From an uncultured Oscillospiraceae bacterium (GTDB lineage: Bacteria; Bacillota; Clostridia; Oscillospirales; Ruminococcaceae): a stretch of 64,000 nucleotides of DNA. The DNA is taken from positions 248,001 through 312,000 of the forward strand of contig CAKSIT010000001.1 in assembly GCA_934462925.1 (NCBI GenBank), read 5' to 3'. The notes below the pieces were generated by a model that was given only the letters and a program-made list of their open reading frames with translations, searched no databases and was not told where the DNA came from. Made by a program: the position numbers and the translations under genes. Below, one piece after another: positions 34,744 through 44,063 of the stretch; positions within the stretch are counted from its first letter, which is position 1, and the number at the start of each line of letters is the position of its first letter.

Positions 34744-37700
34744 ATGGAAAAACTTAAGAAAACGCCGTTAAGCAGGATACTAAGCCTGCTGCTGGCAATA
34801 TGTATAGCGGCGGGCTTTGTGCCGCTTATCGACTACAGCGCGTTCGCTGTGGACAACGAAACGACTATCGGCGTGCTTGAAGATAACACGCCCAGAAGCG
34901 GCAACGGCTGGAAGTGGGACGGCAAAGGCACGCTTACCCTTTACGGCACGGAGCTTAAATCCAAGGACGATAGCACCCCGAAAATAAGCTATAGCGGCGA
35001 AACGCTTAAGATAAACGTTAAGGGCTACAACCACGTGAGTGGCAATTCCTTACTGGCTGAAGTCGGCGAATACAAATATATAGATATTACGGGCAGCGGC
35101 ATACTTGAATCCGACTCTACAGGGGCGCTGTTCAGCGGCTTTATAGTTACCGTTGATGGTGCTCTTATAAAAGCGCCCAAAGCTAAGCTTTTTGATGGTA
35201 CAAAATCTCTTGACCATAAAAGCGGCTACCTTGAAATAGGAACGTTAAACGCATCCGTTACGATGAACAGCGGTGTAATCAACTGCACTACGCTTTCATC
35301 AGGCAGCATAACACAGAACGGCGGCGTTTTCTACGTTGAAACCTTGAATGCAGGAAAACCTATTACCTGCAATAAAGGCGCAATTTTTAAGGTTAATACG
35401 ATACCTGCCGGCGCGGATTATAGTATTACTTGTAATAACGGCAGCATTGTAATATCCGGCGTAGATATTAAGGGAAAAGTTTCGGGTCAAACAGGGAAGA
35501 CTGTAGACAACCTGTACGTTTACTGTGGCAGTGTAGTAGACGCTTCAATTGACCAAGTTTATGATGACACTAATCTTAGTATGGGCGTTTACTATACCGC
35601 TCCCAGTGTTGACATAGGCAATAACGTAACATTTAGCGGCGCTGTATATTTTGCAGGCAGCGCTGAGGCGAAGAAAAACAGCAATTTTACTGTAGCTGAA
35701 GGCGCAACTGTAGCGGGCGATGAGTTTGGTGGGCTTGGCGCTTACAAACCAACAATTGGCGCATCGTCTACAATGTGCTTTAATAAAAATTTATGGCTTC
35801 AAGACACTACGGTTAATGGCAGTGTTTATGGCTGCTTGACCTATGGCACAAATCAAGGCACGACATTGCAAAATTCTACAATAGGAGCAACTGGCAGCGT
35901 ATATACTCTGAACAACAGCAGCACTTTTTGGGATTGTACTATAGACGGCAGCGTTACGGTTTATGGCACAGCTGGTACACCTATATCTCTTAATAGTAAT
36001 AATAGTAATACTAAAGTAAACGGCAAAATAAATTTATATAGTACGTACCAAAGTGATTTAGTGTCAATTGGCGGCTGGACCTTTGGCAAAAGCGCTGAAC
36101 TTGCGGGTTATACAAGCGCGGGTCAAATATTCGACGACCCCAACGATAGCAAAGCGTTTGACACGGCCATTGGCAGCAGAGCCTTTTATACTGCGGCAGA
36201 CCTTGGCGGCGAGTTCACGGCGACGGTTTCGGGCGCTAACGATAACTGCGGAAAGGTTATTTATATCGGCGATGAGTTTGAGAAGCGCTTTGACACGGCT
36301 TTCAGCTACTCTTCATCGATATTTGACGGACGTTATTATACAAACAAATCGCTGCTGCTAAGCCTTGACCCCGAAGACAGCCAAAAGGCGTTTTTGGCGT
36401 ACAACAGCACAAGCGACGTTAACAACCTTAATGATGTCAAGGTTACCATAACCAAAGGCTCAAAGGATTGCACGACGGGCTTTGCTATAAAGCGCTCGCA
36501 CTATTATTATACGGACGAGTCCAACCCCAATAATGCGATTGCAAGGTCGGTTGGCATTGAGATAGGCGCGACAAAGGGTTATGCGCTTACTGCAGGCGAC
36601 GAGTACGAGGTAACCGTCGAATACAATGGCAAGAAGCAAACGGAAACCATTGAAGTTACAGGCGTAGCAACTACGCTCAACTTTACGGGTAAATTGGATA
36701 CTGCGCATCAAATATGGTTCTACGACGGGGTCACTTTTGAAAAACCCGATACCGACTACAAGGCTAATACATGGGCGTGGTACGCAAACGGGAACACTCA
36801 GCTCGGCTACCCCGCAAAGACCCTTGTGCTTAACGGCATAGATTTGGCTTCAAGCAATTTTAACGCGGTAATCGTTCCCGACGGCACGACTATTATCCTC
36901 AAGGGCGAGAACAAACTTTATGCTACTACTTCCGCGATTCGCTGCAATGGCAGCCTTACCATAATAGGCGAGAAAGACAGCAGCCTTACCGCCATATCGA
37001 ACGAGCTTGCCCCCAACAACACGGATGTCAAATCCTTTGACGCTGTAATAAAGACGTACGGCAACGTCAACAACACCTACACTCTCCTTATAAAGAACGC
37101 AACGCTTAATCTTAAAGCGAAAAAGACGGCGGAAGTAGGGTCGAGTAACAACGGCTGCACAAACTGCTATGGCATTAGCAGCGACAATGTTATTATCGAA
37201 AACAGCAATATCACGGCATACGCAGGCCATCCGGGTCAGGACGGTCTGAAAAGCGCAGCCATTAGGGCAAGAGACAATATAATAATAAGGGGCAATACCA
37301 CGCTCAGCCTTGATTCGGAGCAGTATGCGCTTTATGCGGGCAAAATCAAGAGCATTGAGCTCAGCAAGCTTCAGGGTGCTGACGTTACGCTTGATAACTT
37401 TAACAGCTCACTTAAAAATAACGGCAACGTTTATAACAAACTCTCAATCGAGAGCAAGTCCGTGTCTCTCGCGACAAAGCCTATAGAGCAGCTTGATGAA
37501 GCAAAGACCGCAGATGTGCTCGACCCCGAAGACGGCAAGCAGACCCTGTCGCTTTCCGACCTTTTCAGCGGCGGCACAGGCTCTTACGTCTTTGCGCTTG
37601 CAGACGGCGTAACGCTCCCGAGCTGGATAACGCTCGCGGAGAACGGCACGCTCACGATAAATACGCCCAACGAAGAATATGCGGGCGACAAGTATATGCT

Positions 37701-39774
37701 GACCGTTATGGACGAGGACGCAGACCTGCGCACCACCGACCCGTTCGAGTTTACCCTTACGGTAGGCAAAATAGGCCGCTCCGTAATGCTCACCGTTGAC
37801 TACGACAACGCGCTCGGCACGGTTAAGCCCAAAACGGGCAAGGTGCTTGCAGGCGAGGATACTGTCGTAGAAGTCAAGGCAAACGACGGCGCGTATATCG
37901 AAAGCGTAACGCTCGACGGCGCGCCCGTAGAGCTTACCGCAACCGAGAAAACTTCTGTCGGCAGAATCACAAGCGGCACATACACCATTGAGAAAATCGA
38001 CAGCAACCACACGGTAAACGTAACGTTCAAGGAAATACCCACCTACAAGGTATCCGTAACCAAAAACGACGGCGGTACTGTAAAGGTAGAAACGGCGGCG
38101 CTCGCGGATTACACCTATACCGAGGGTACGGACGTTGTAATAAGCGCAGTTGCCGACAGCGGTTACAGGATTAAGAGCATAACGCTCGGCGGCGAGACGA
38201 TAACGCTCACCGACGGCAAGTTCACGATAAAGGGCATTAAGGCAAACTGTGAGTTCGCGGTTGAGTTTGTGGAGATGCCGACATACACCGTGACCGTAAC
38301 CGCAAACAACGGCGGTACTGTAACGGTAGAAACGGCGGCGCTCACAGGCAAGCCCAACACCTACGCCGAGGGTACGGACGTTGTAATAAGCGCCGTTGCC
38401 GACAGCGGCTACAGGATTAAGAGCATAACGCTCGGCGGCGAGACGATAACGCTCACCGACGGCAAGTTCACGATAAAGGGCATTAAGGCAAACTGTGAGT
38501 TCGCGGTTGAGTTTGTGGAGATGCCGACATACACCGTGACCGTAACCGCAAACAACGGCGGTACTGTAACGGTAGAAACGGCGGCGCTCACAGGCAAGCC
38601 CAACACCTACGCCGAGGGTACGGACGTTGTAATAAGCGCCGTTGCCGACAGCGGCTACAGGATTAAGAGCATAATGCTCGACGGCGCGGCGGTAACGCTC
38701 ACCGACGGCAAGTACACGATAAAGGGCATTAAGGCAAACCGCACATTTGCAGTAGAGTTTGAGACGATACCCACATACGCGGTAACGGTAAACTGCGGCG
38801 AACACGGCGCATATACCACGGACTACACAGGCGAGCTTACAGCGGTGCGCGAGGGTACTGCGATAAAGTTCACCGTAACGCCAGAAAGCGGCTACGCGCT
38901 TAAGGAAGCGCTTGTAAACGGCGTAAAGGCAAGGGTTACATCGCGTAGCTTTACCGTTATCGTAACGGGCGCTACAGAGGTAAGCCTTACGTTCGCAAAG
39001 AGCAGCGGCGGCGGCAGCAGCAGCGGCAGACCCAGCAGACCGAACAGCAACAACAGCAGCTCGGATAGCAGCAAAACGCTTCCGCAAATCGAGAATAACA
39101 CCGGCGTAAATGGCTGGGACAGCATTGCGGACTATATCAAGAGCAACTCCTCGTCCCTTAAAGGCAAGACGCTTGCCATAGTTCTCAACGACTACGCGAA
39201 CATCCCCGAGAACGTGCTTGAGGCGGCGAAAGCTGCGGGCTGCACGCTTCGCCTTATAACAAGCGGCGGCTCGTCTATCATGGTAGACCCAGCACAGAGT
39301 ACAGCAGGCATTAACGCGGCGGTAAACGTAAGCAGCAGCTACAGCAATATAACAATCGGCAGCAGCACCGTTCCCGCGTTTACCATTACAACGGGCGCGG
39401 GCGGCAGCGTTACCGTGGCGCTCGGCAGCGAGTTCGGCGGTAAGACCGCAACGCTCATGCGTTACGGCGGCGGGCGCTATGTCGGCATAGGGGCAGCCCC
39501 TGCCGATAAGAGCGGCAGCGTAACGTTCGACATGAACGGCTTTGGCGGCGGCACGTACTATATTGCGGTAGATTCGCGCAACTACCTTGAAAACGACGTA
39601 AACGGCGACAACAAGGTGGACATAAAGGACGCTTCGTTTGTATTGAAGCAGGCGTTCGGCGTACTCACCGACGCCGAGCAGGGCGGCTTGTATTTCGATA
39701 ATGTTATAATAAATACAAAGCCCACCATAGAAGACGCAAACAGGATACTCAAGAGCTGCTTCGGCGTTAATTAA
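34744..39774 (+). CDS. Large secreted dockerin-containing repeat protein
   Basis: This 1676-residue protein starts with a signal peptide (basic LKK, a hydrophobic stretch and SAFA cleavage site). A Ser/Gly/Asn-rich beta-solenoid-like region to about residue 900 follows, then a cadherin-like segment. Next come tandem 82-residue InlB B-repeat/Flg_new-type repeats (for example GGTVTVETAALTGKPNTY), a Ser/Asn linker, and a C-terminal type I dockerin (DVNGDNKVDIKDASFVLKQAF) whose second calcium loop is degenerate. Dockerins attach proteins to cohesins on scaffoldins. No catalytic module is recognised; adhesion or glycan binding is inferred. The start follows GGGAGG. Confidence 0.85.
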   Translation: MEKLKKTPLSRILSLLLAICIAAGFVPLIDYSAFAVDNETTIGVLEDNTPRSGNGWKWDGKGTLTLYGTELKSKDDSTPKISYSGETLKINVKGYNHVSGNSLLAEVGEYKYIDITGSGILESDSTGALFSGFIVTVDGALIKAPKAKLFDGTKSLDHKSGYLEIGTLNASVTMNSGVINCTTLSSGSITQNGGVFYVETLNAGKPITCNKGAIFKVNTIPAGADYSITCNNGSIVISGVDIKGKVSGQTGKTVDNLYVYCGSVVDASIDQVYDDTNLSMGVYYTAPSVDIGNNVTFSGAVYFAGSAEAKKNSNFTVAEGATVAGDEFGGLGAYKPTIGASSTMCFNKNLWLQDTTVNGSVYGCLTYGTNQGTTLQNSTIGATGSVYTLNNSSTFWDCTIDGSVTVYGTAGTPISLNSNNSNTKVNGKINLYSTYQSDLVSIGGWTFGKSAELAGYTSAGQIFDDPNDSKAFDTAIGSRAFYTAADLGGEFTATVSGANDNCGKVIYIGDEFEKRFDTAFSYSSSIFDGRYYTNKSLLLSLDPEDSQKAFLAYNSTSDVNNLNDVKVTITKGSKDCTTGFAIKRSHYYYTDESNPNNAIARSVGIEIGATKGYALTAGDEYEVTVEYNGKKQTETIEVTGVATTLNFTGKLDTAHQIWFYDGVTFEKPDTDYKANTWAWYANGNTQLGYPAKTLVLNGIDLASSNFNAVIVPDGTTIILKGENKLYATTSAIRCNGSLTIIGEKDSSLTAISNELAPNNTDVKSFDAVIKTYGNVNNTYTLLIKNATLNLKAKKTAEVGSSNNGCTNCYGISSDNVIIENSNITAYAGHPGQDGLKSAAIRARDNIIIRGNTTLSLDSEQYALYAGKIKSIELSKLQGADVTLDNFNSSLKNNGNVYNKLSIESKSVSLATKPIEQLDEAKTADVLDPEDGKQTLSLSDLFSGGTGSYVFALADGVTLPSWITLAENGTLTINTPNEEYAGDKYMLTVMDEDADLRTTDPFEFTLTVGKIGRSVMLTVDYDNALGTVKPKTGKVLAGEDTVVEVKANDGAYIESVTLDGAPVELTATEKTSVGRITSGTYTIEKIDSNHTVNVTFKEIPTYKVSVTKNDGGTVKVETAALADYTYTEGTDVVISAVADSGYRIKSITLGGETITLTDGKFTIKGIKANCEFAVEFVEMPTYTVTVTANNGGTVTVETAALTGKPNTYAEGTDVVISAVADSGYRIKSITLGGETITLTDGKFTIKGIKANCEFAVEFVEMPTYTVTVTANNGGTVTVETAALTGKPNTYAEGTDVVISAVADSGYRIKSIMLDGAAVTLTDGKYTIKGIKANRTFAVEFETIPTYAVTVNCGEHGAYTTDYTGELTAVREGTAIKFTVTPESGYALKEALVNGVKARVTSRSFTVIVTGATEVSLTFAKSSGGGSSSGRPSRPNSNNSSSDSSKTLPQIENNTGVNGWDSIADYIKSNSSSLKGKTLAIVLNDYANIPENVLEAAKAAGCTLRLITSGGSSIMVDPAQSTAGINAAVNVSSSYSNITIGSSTVPAFTITTGAGGSVTVALGSEFGGKTATLMRYGGGRYVGIGAAPADKSGSVTFDMNGFGGGTYYIAVDSRNYLENDVNGDNKVDIKDASFVLKQAFGVLTDAEQGGLYFDNVIINTKPTIEDANRILKSCFGVN
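38036..38774 (+). repeat. Tandem 246-bp repeats inside the dockerin protein
   Basis: Three consecutive units of 246 bp (82 residues) begin near 38037, 38283 and 38529. The stretch around 38165-38425 is repeated essentially without change 246 bases later, indicating very recent duplication. Diverged units precede and follow. Confidence 0.9.
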
Positions 39775-39808
39775 CGACACCCTCCCAAATTTCACAACAC
39801 CCTGCCGT

Positions 39809-39840
39809 CCGTGCGTAACTGCGCGGGCGGCAGCTTTGCA
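39809..39840 (+). terminator. Probable terminator of the dockerin-protein gene
   Basis: CTGCCGTCCG and CGGGCGGCAG form a stem followed by CTTTGC; the T-run is weak. Confidence 0.55.
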
Positions 39841-39873
39841 ATTGCGCAGGGCGTTTCGCTTGGCATGAATTCT

Positions 39874-40070
39874 AAGGCAACACCGCACAATTAACGGCTA
39901 ACGCCTTTTCTAAGCGACGCCTATGGCTTACGCGGCGCTTGCTCGCATATTTTCCGCCATATTGCACAAATTCTCCTTGACAGGCGTCAGCCTGTCTGCG
40001 TCAAATTTATGCAATCTGACGAAAAATCTGACTTCGCAATCGTACGAAAATAATTATGCGGTATTGCCCT
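39874..40070. mobile_element. MITE-like element with 20-bp terminal inverted repeats
   Basis: The left end AAGGCAACACCGCACAATTA matches the reverse complement of the right end, AGGGCAATACCGCATAATTA, at 17 of 20 positions. The element is about 197 bp and encodes no protein. It abuts the decayed paralogue at 40071. A TA dinucleotide may flank both ends, but the target duplication is not certain. Confidence 0.65.
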
Positions 40071-40630
40071 AAGATAGCGGAGTATAGCAAAGCGGGCTGC
40101 AAAATTTTTGACGACGATAAGTATAACCCTACGCACACGTTATATTACGCTGCGGATATCGGCAGCGAGTTCAAAACCACTACCGACACGGGTTTCGCGG
40201 CGCATACAGCAAACGCCGTATATTACGGCAATGAGCTTCAGCCGCGCCTTGACGCCGACGAGTATGCAGACGGTAACGTTACAGTAACAAGCACTGCCAC
40301 ATTGAGCGCTGCGGCGGAGGATTCGGCGAAGACGGCGCAGTTTGTAATAAGCTCAAGCAGTAAAATCTCCACTCCGAGCCTAACCGGGAGATAACCGCCG
40401 TAAAGCTCAACGGCGCGGAGCTTACGCTCACCGAGGATAACAGGTACACGTTCGCCGTTACCGCAGACAGCAAGCTTGTTGCTGAAACGGAGTACCTTAT
40501 AAAGACCGTAACCGTAAACTGCGGCAAGGGCGGTACGGTTGACCCCATGACCGCGCAGGTGCGCAAGGGCGAGCAGGCAACATTCACCATAACGCCCGAC
40601 AGAGCGCTCCGCGGGTTACTGCGGGGCGCT
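40071..40630 (+). pseudogene. Remnant of a paralogue of the dockerin protein
   Basis: The frame after 40075 encodes KIFDDDKYN, YYAADIGSEFKTT and YYGNELQPRLD. These match GQIFDDPND, YTAADLGGEFTAT and YIGDEFEKRFD in the neighbouring large protein (about 36100-36290). A frameshift near 40385 moves the match to another frame, where VKLNGAELTLTEDN and KTVTVNCGKGGTVDP correspond to the repeat region. There is no start, signal peptide or dockerin, and the MITE sits at its 5' edge. A hairpin with CTTTTC at 40603-40632 ends it. Confidence 0.7.
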
Positions 40631-40676
40631 TTTCTTATGAAGGTATAATGCAAAACTGCATATATCTGATGTTGTA

Positions 40677-40705
40677 TTGACAAAGCAAGCTCCGTCTGCT
40701 ATAAT
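40677..40705 (+). promoter_or_regulatory. Promoter of the lipoprotein gene
   Basis: TTGACA (40677-40682), 17 bases, TATAAT (40700-40705). Confidence 0.88.
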
Positions 40706-40756
40706 CGGTTTAGCGGCATAAACGGCTGCAATATACAAAAAGTGGGGGTAAATGCT

Positions 40757-41398
40757 ATGAAAGCTCATGGAATAAAACGGATATTTGCGGCGGCAGCTGC
40801 GCTGGCGGCGATTTTCACCGCAGGGTGCGGCAGCGACAGCGCGCAGAGCGAAAGCACGGAGAGTACGATTGAGGAAAGCGCGCAGACGGACGAGTCCGCC
40901 GATACGTATACTTCTGACAGGACGGGCGCAGTGTTCGCGCTGCCTGCGCAGGGCTATGCAAATATGCTTGTGGACGGCGAGGAGGCTACGCTCCCCGCAA
41001 TATGCAAGTACCACGAGCCAACCGACGACTGGCACTTTGACAGGAATATCATCATCTCGCTTGACGGCAAGGAGAAGCGCCCGAACGTGAGCATAATCTT
41101 TTACAAGATAACGGGCGATACGTGGCAGAAGGGCGCGGTTTTCACAATTGAGGACTTTGGCACGTCGGACGAAAACGTAACGCTTACAGGCGTGTATAGT
41201 TACCGCATTGAGGAGCTTGACAGGGACAGCGAAACTGTTGCAACTCACCTTAACGCGGATTATTTTGATGATGTGGAGCTAAGGGTGCTTGACGTGGACG
41301 AGGGCGACGGGGTTACGCTATACTTCTATGTAAGCACGCACGACGATACGCAGAGCCATGAATACGAGGGCGTTATGAGCGCCGCTCTTGACAAATAA
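40757..41398 (+). CDS. Lipoprotein of unknown function
   Basis: This 213-residue protein has a lipoprotein signal (basic start, AAAAALAAIFTAGC) and a Ser/Glu/Thr-rich acidic linker. A globular domain of about 150 residues follows, with alternating strands such as NVSIIFYKITGD and GVTLYFYVST. I do not recognise the domain. It has its own promoter and a terminator at 41404-41436, so it is a single-gene unit. The start follows GTGGGGGTAAA. Confidence 0.8.
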   Translation: MKAHGIKRIFAAAAALAAIFTAGCGSDSAQSESTESTIEESAQTDESADTYTSDRTGAVFALPAQGYANMLVDGEEATLPAICKYHEPTDDWHFDRNIIISLDGKEKRPNVSIIFYKITGDTWQKGAVFTIEDFGTSDENVTLTGVYSYRIEELDRDSETVATHLNADYFDDVELRVLDVDEGDGVTLYFYVSTHDDTQSHEYEGVMSAALDK

Positions 41399-41403
41399 AA
41401 CAG

Positions 41404-41436
41404 CGCGCCCTGCGGTAAAACGGGGCGCGTTTTTTG
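41404..41436 (+). terminator. Terminator of the lipoprotein gene
   Basis: GCGCGCCC pairs with GGGGCGCG and is followed by TTTTTT. Confidence 0.85.
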
Positions 41437-41515
41437 TGCTGCGTTTTTACGCCGAGTTTTTCGCTGCGTATTTTACGCCGCGTTTTTAACGCTTGTCCAA
41501 ATTGCGGCGAAGCCC

Positions 41516-41545
41516 TTGACGGCGCTTTGCCTGTGGTGTTATACT
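41516..41545 (+). promoter_or_regulatory. Promoter of the APH-type kinase gene
   Basis: TTGACG (41516-41521), 18 bases, TATACT (41540-41545). A leader hairpin CGCACCTT/AAGGTGCG (41568-41600) followed by CTTTT lies between it and the start codon. Confidence 0.7.
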
Positions 41546-41624
41546 TTGATTGTGAGAGATAATTCGCCGCACCTTTATATGTGGTTCGTGTTAAGGTGCG
41601 CTTTTACATGAAAAGGAGAATAAT

Positions 41625-42596
41625 ATGAACGCAGTAACGAAAAAATGGCTTCCGCAGGAGATGATAGAGCGCATGACGCGCGCGGCTCTCCCGCGGGAGG
41701 CGCGCAGTATCACGGCAAAGCCGCTTTCGGGCGGGTTTTGCAGCGCGGTGTATCTTGTTGAAGCCGACGGCGAGCGGCTGGTGCTTAAGGTGGCTTCCGA
41801 CGACGGTGTGAAGCTCATGCGCCACGAGCGTATGTATATACCCGTTGAGGCGCATATGTTGGGCGGCATAAACCCCGACGGGGCGCTGCCCATGCCGCGC
41901 CTTGTGGCGTATGACGATTCGAGAACAATATGCCCCGTGCCGTATTTCTTTATGAGCTTTATAGACGGCGAGCCGCTGAGCGGCGTGCAGGGGCTTTCCC
42001 CACAGCAGTACGGCGCGATAAGGGAGCAGGTGGGCAGGCTCACGCGCAGTATATGCGATATTCCTGCGGAGCGCTTTGGAATGCCCGAGATACCCGAAAG
42101 CTATTGCAATACGAACAGCGAGTTTGTTTCGCTGCTGTTTGAGTGGCTGCTGCTTGACGCGCAGGAAAAGAGCATTGCTATTCCCGAAATAACGCCGCAG
42201 GAGCTTATGGCGCTCATAAAGGCACAGTCGGCGGCGCTCGACACGGCGAAAGAACCGCGTTACATACACACCGACACATGGGCGGGCAATATTATGGTAA
42301 AGGACGGGCGCTTCGCGGGGCTTGTGGACTTCGCCGCAATACTATGGGGCGACCCGCTTATGAGCCACGATTTCCACGACTTCGGCGACGCGCCGAACGT
42401 TGACTTTCTGCGCGGCTATGGAAAGGCGCAGTTCACGCGGGAGGAACGCACGCGCATACTGGTCTACAGAATATGGCAGCGGCTTGGCATGGTGGTGGAG
42501 CGCGGCTACAGGGGCTACGACGACCCGAATATGTACTCGTGGGTGCTGGGCGAGTTCGCAAAGGAAGTAAGCGTGCTTAAAAAGCTTACCGTGTAA
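41625..42596 (+). CDS. Aminoglycoside phosphotransferase-family kinase
   Basis: This 323-residue protein has the APH/choline kinase fold. An N-lobe has GGFCSAVYLVEADGERLVLKV (nucleotide loop and Lys) and PYFFMSFIDGEPL (hinge). The catalytic Brenner motif is HTDTWAGNIMV and the metal-binding Asp lies in GLVDFAAILWGDP. Relatives phosphorylate antibiotics, choline, fructosamine, thiamine or homoserine. Resistance cannot be inferred from family alone. The start follows AAAAGGAG. It is a single-gene unit behind a structured leader. Confidence 0.82.
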   Translation: MNAVTKKWLPQEMIERMTRAALPREARSITAKPLSGGFCSAVYLVEADGERLVLKVASDDGVKLMRHERMYIPVEAHMLGGINPDGALPMPRLVAYDDSRTICPVPYFFMSFIDGEPLSGVQGLSPQQYGAIREQVGRLTRSICDIPAERFGMPEIPESYCNTNSEFVSLLFEWLLLDAQEKSIAIPEITPQELMALIKAQSAALDTAKEPRYIHTDTWAGNIMVKDGRFAGLVDFAAILWGDPLMSHDFHDFGDAPNVDFLRGYGKAQFTREERTRILVYRIWQRLGMVVERGYRGYDDPNMYSWVLGEFAKEVSVLKKLTV

Positions 42597-42628
42597 CGGC
42601 TCAATAGCCGCAAATTGCAAAAAAGCTA

Positions 42629-42657
42629 TTGATTTTTTCCGCCTGATGTGATACAAT
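42629..42657 (+). promoter_or_regulatory. Promoter of the ATC-hydrolase-family/GNAT unit
   Basis: TTGATT (42629-42634), 17 bases, TACAAT (42652-42657). Confidence 0.7.
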
Positions 42658-42668
42658 TACAATAGCAA

Positions 42669-42711
42669 AGCGGTTCGGGGATTCCGAGCGAGGCCCGAGC
42701 CGCTGTTTTTT
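42669..42711 (+). promoter_or_regulatory. Leader terminator (possible attenuator)
   Basis: AGCGGTTCGGG pairs with CCCGAGCCGCT over 11 bp with one G-U pair and is followed by GTTTTTT. A second hairpin, AAGTTAGC/GCTAACTT, follows at 42718-42739, just before the ribosome-binding site. The terminator lies between promoter and gene. Confidence 0.7.
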
Positions 42712-42755
42712 GCGCGTAAGTTAGCGCGTGCTAACTTTTGGCGGGAGGACGGTCA

Positions 42756-43400
42756 ATGCTCGAATATACGAATAAATACCGGAAAATGCTGATACCGCTT
42801 GCAAAGCGCAGCCTTGTCAGGCGCTTCGGAAAGGAAGAAGCGGCGGCGCTGATAAAGAAAGCGGACGCGGTTTACCGCGATTTGCTTAACCGCGCGGACG
42901 ACGTGGGAAAGGACAATCCCATGGCTTCCAACGTGTACGAGTGCCTTGTGTTTTTTGCGATATGGCGCGCTGCGGACGGCAGGATAACCGTGGACGACCT
43001 GCGCGCGATAGCGCACGAGGTGCTGAGCTTCCCCCTGCTTAAGGCGGCAGGGCTGTATATAAACGCAAACACGAAAACAGGGCAGAAGCGGCTTGAAAAG
43101 ATGATGCTGAAAAACGCGGCGTGGCTTGAGCAGCACCCGCAGTATAAGGGCGCGTCATGGGACTTCAATTTTGACAGCGAGAAGCATTCTGAGGGCTTTT
43201 ACTACCACTTTACGAAATGCCCGCTTAACGACTTTGCCCGCAGAGAGGGCTATCTCGAGGTGCTGCCCGTTATGTGCGAAATCGACCTGCTTACGGCGGG
43301 ACTAATGCACGCGCGGCTTATACGCGGGCAGACGCTGGCTTCCGGCGGAGAAATATGCGACTATTGGTTTGTGGGCGACAAAAGCGCCGCAGCAAAGTAA
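42756..43400 (+). CDS. L-2-amino-thiazoline-4-carboxylic acid hydrolase-family protein
   Basis: This 214-residue protein shows the ATC hydrolase family pattern: WDFNFDSEKHSEGFYYHFTKCPLNDFARREG followed by LPVMCEID, with the two conserved cysteines that relatives use. The founding enzyme opens ATC on the route to cysteine, but many clostridial members have no known substrate. The start follows GGGAGGAC. It is 15 bases before the GNAT gene and probably co-transcribed. Confidence 0.8.
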   Translation: MLEYTNKYRKMLIPLAKRSLVRRFGKEEAAALIKKADAVYRDLLNRADDVGKDNPMASNVYECLVFFAIWRAADGRITVDDLRAIAHEVLSFPLLKAAGLYINANTKTGQKRLEKMMLKNAAWLEQHPQYKGASWDFNFDSEKHSEGFYYHFTKCPLNDFARREGYLEVLPVMCEIDLLTAGLMHARLIRGQTLASGGEICDYWFVGDKSAAAK

Positions 43401-43415
43401 AAAAGGAGTAACGTT

Positions 43416-44015
43416 ATGGTCAAGGTAACACAGCTGAGCGACAGGGAAATCGAGGAGATAGGCGAGGCTTTTGCGGACCACGCCTACGCCGAGGGCGAAA
43501 AGGGAATGGGGTATCTTTACAAGGACAGGGACAGCGTAAAGGAGTACATATGCGGCTACGCGCGCGCCATGCTCAAGGGCGGGTGTCTTTACAGCACAAG
43601 CGACAGGCACGAGGCGTTCGTGGCGTACAAGTATTCGCGCGACAAGCTTCCCGCCGCTGCGAACAGGGAGCTGCTCGGGGCGATATTCAAAACGCTTGGG
43701 CTTGGCGGCGCGATAAGAATGCTCAAAGCGATAAAAAAGGGCGGCAAGTCGTACGAGGACTCTTTCAAAAAGACTAAAAAGCCGTATATTTTCGTTGGAA
43801 TGCTTGCGGTGCGCAAGCAGTATCAGGGGCAGGGCTATATGCGCAAGGCGCTCGATATAGCGTTTGAGGACGGCAGAAAACGCGGCTGCCCCGTTCTCCT
43901 TGAAACGGACGCCATGCTAAAGCGCGACAAGTACGTTCACCTTGGAATGAAGAACGTGCAGACAAGGCGCTTGGACGAGGGCGCGTATTTATACGACCTT
44001 GTAAAGGAAAACTGA
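43416..44015 (+). CDS. GNAT-family N-acetyltransferase
   Basis: This 199-residue protein carries the GNAT acetyl-CoA motif: VGMLAVRKQYQGQGYMRKALDIAF (Q/RxxGxG/A pattern), then PVLLETDAML and YVHLGMKNVQTRR. It would transfer an acetyl group to an unknown amine. The start follows AAAAGGAG. It is the second gene of the unit that begins at 42756. A hairpin at 44031-44062 may end the transcript. Confidence 0.85.
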   Translation: MVKVTQLSDREIEEIGEAFADHAYAEGEKGMGYLYKDRDSVKEYICGYARAMLKGGCLYSTSDRHEAFVAYKYSRDKLPAAANRELLGAIFKTLGLGGAIRMLKAIKKGGKSYEDSFKKTKKPYIFVGMLAVRKQYQGQGYMRKALDIAFEDGRKRGCPVLLETDAMLKRDKYVHLGMKNVQTRRLDEGAYLYDLVKEN

Positions 44016-44030
44016 GTGCGTTTGGAGCAG

Positions 44031-44062
44031 ATAAGCGGCAGGGGACAGCACCTGCCGCTTAA
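44031..44062 (+). terminator. Hairpin after the GNAT gene
   Basis: TAAGCGGCAGG and CCTGCCGCTTA form an 11-bp stem. Nearly the same hairpin recurs at 44249-44281, flanking the structured repeat between them. Confidence 0.6.
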
Positions 44063-44063
44063 G

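Noticed and set aside
38036..38774. CRISPR-like array
   Set aside because: The 246-bp repeats are in frame within a protein, without spacers; no CRISPR array or cas gene is seen in the window.
37444..39888. 814-codon open frame antisense to the dockerin protein
   Set aside because: It is the mirror image of the repeats and linker; it has no start signal and low-complexity Tyr/Arg/Val-rich composition.
41625..42596. Acquired antibiotic resistance gene
   Set aside because: The APH fold also covers many housekeeping kinases, and base composition matches the neighbours with no mobile-element ends nearby.
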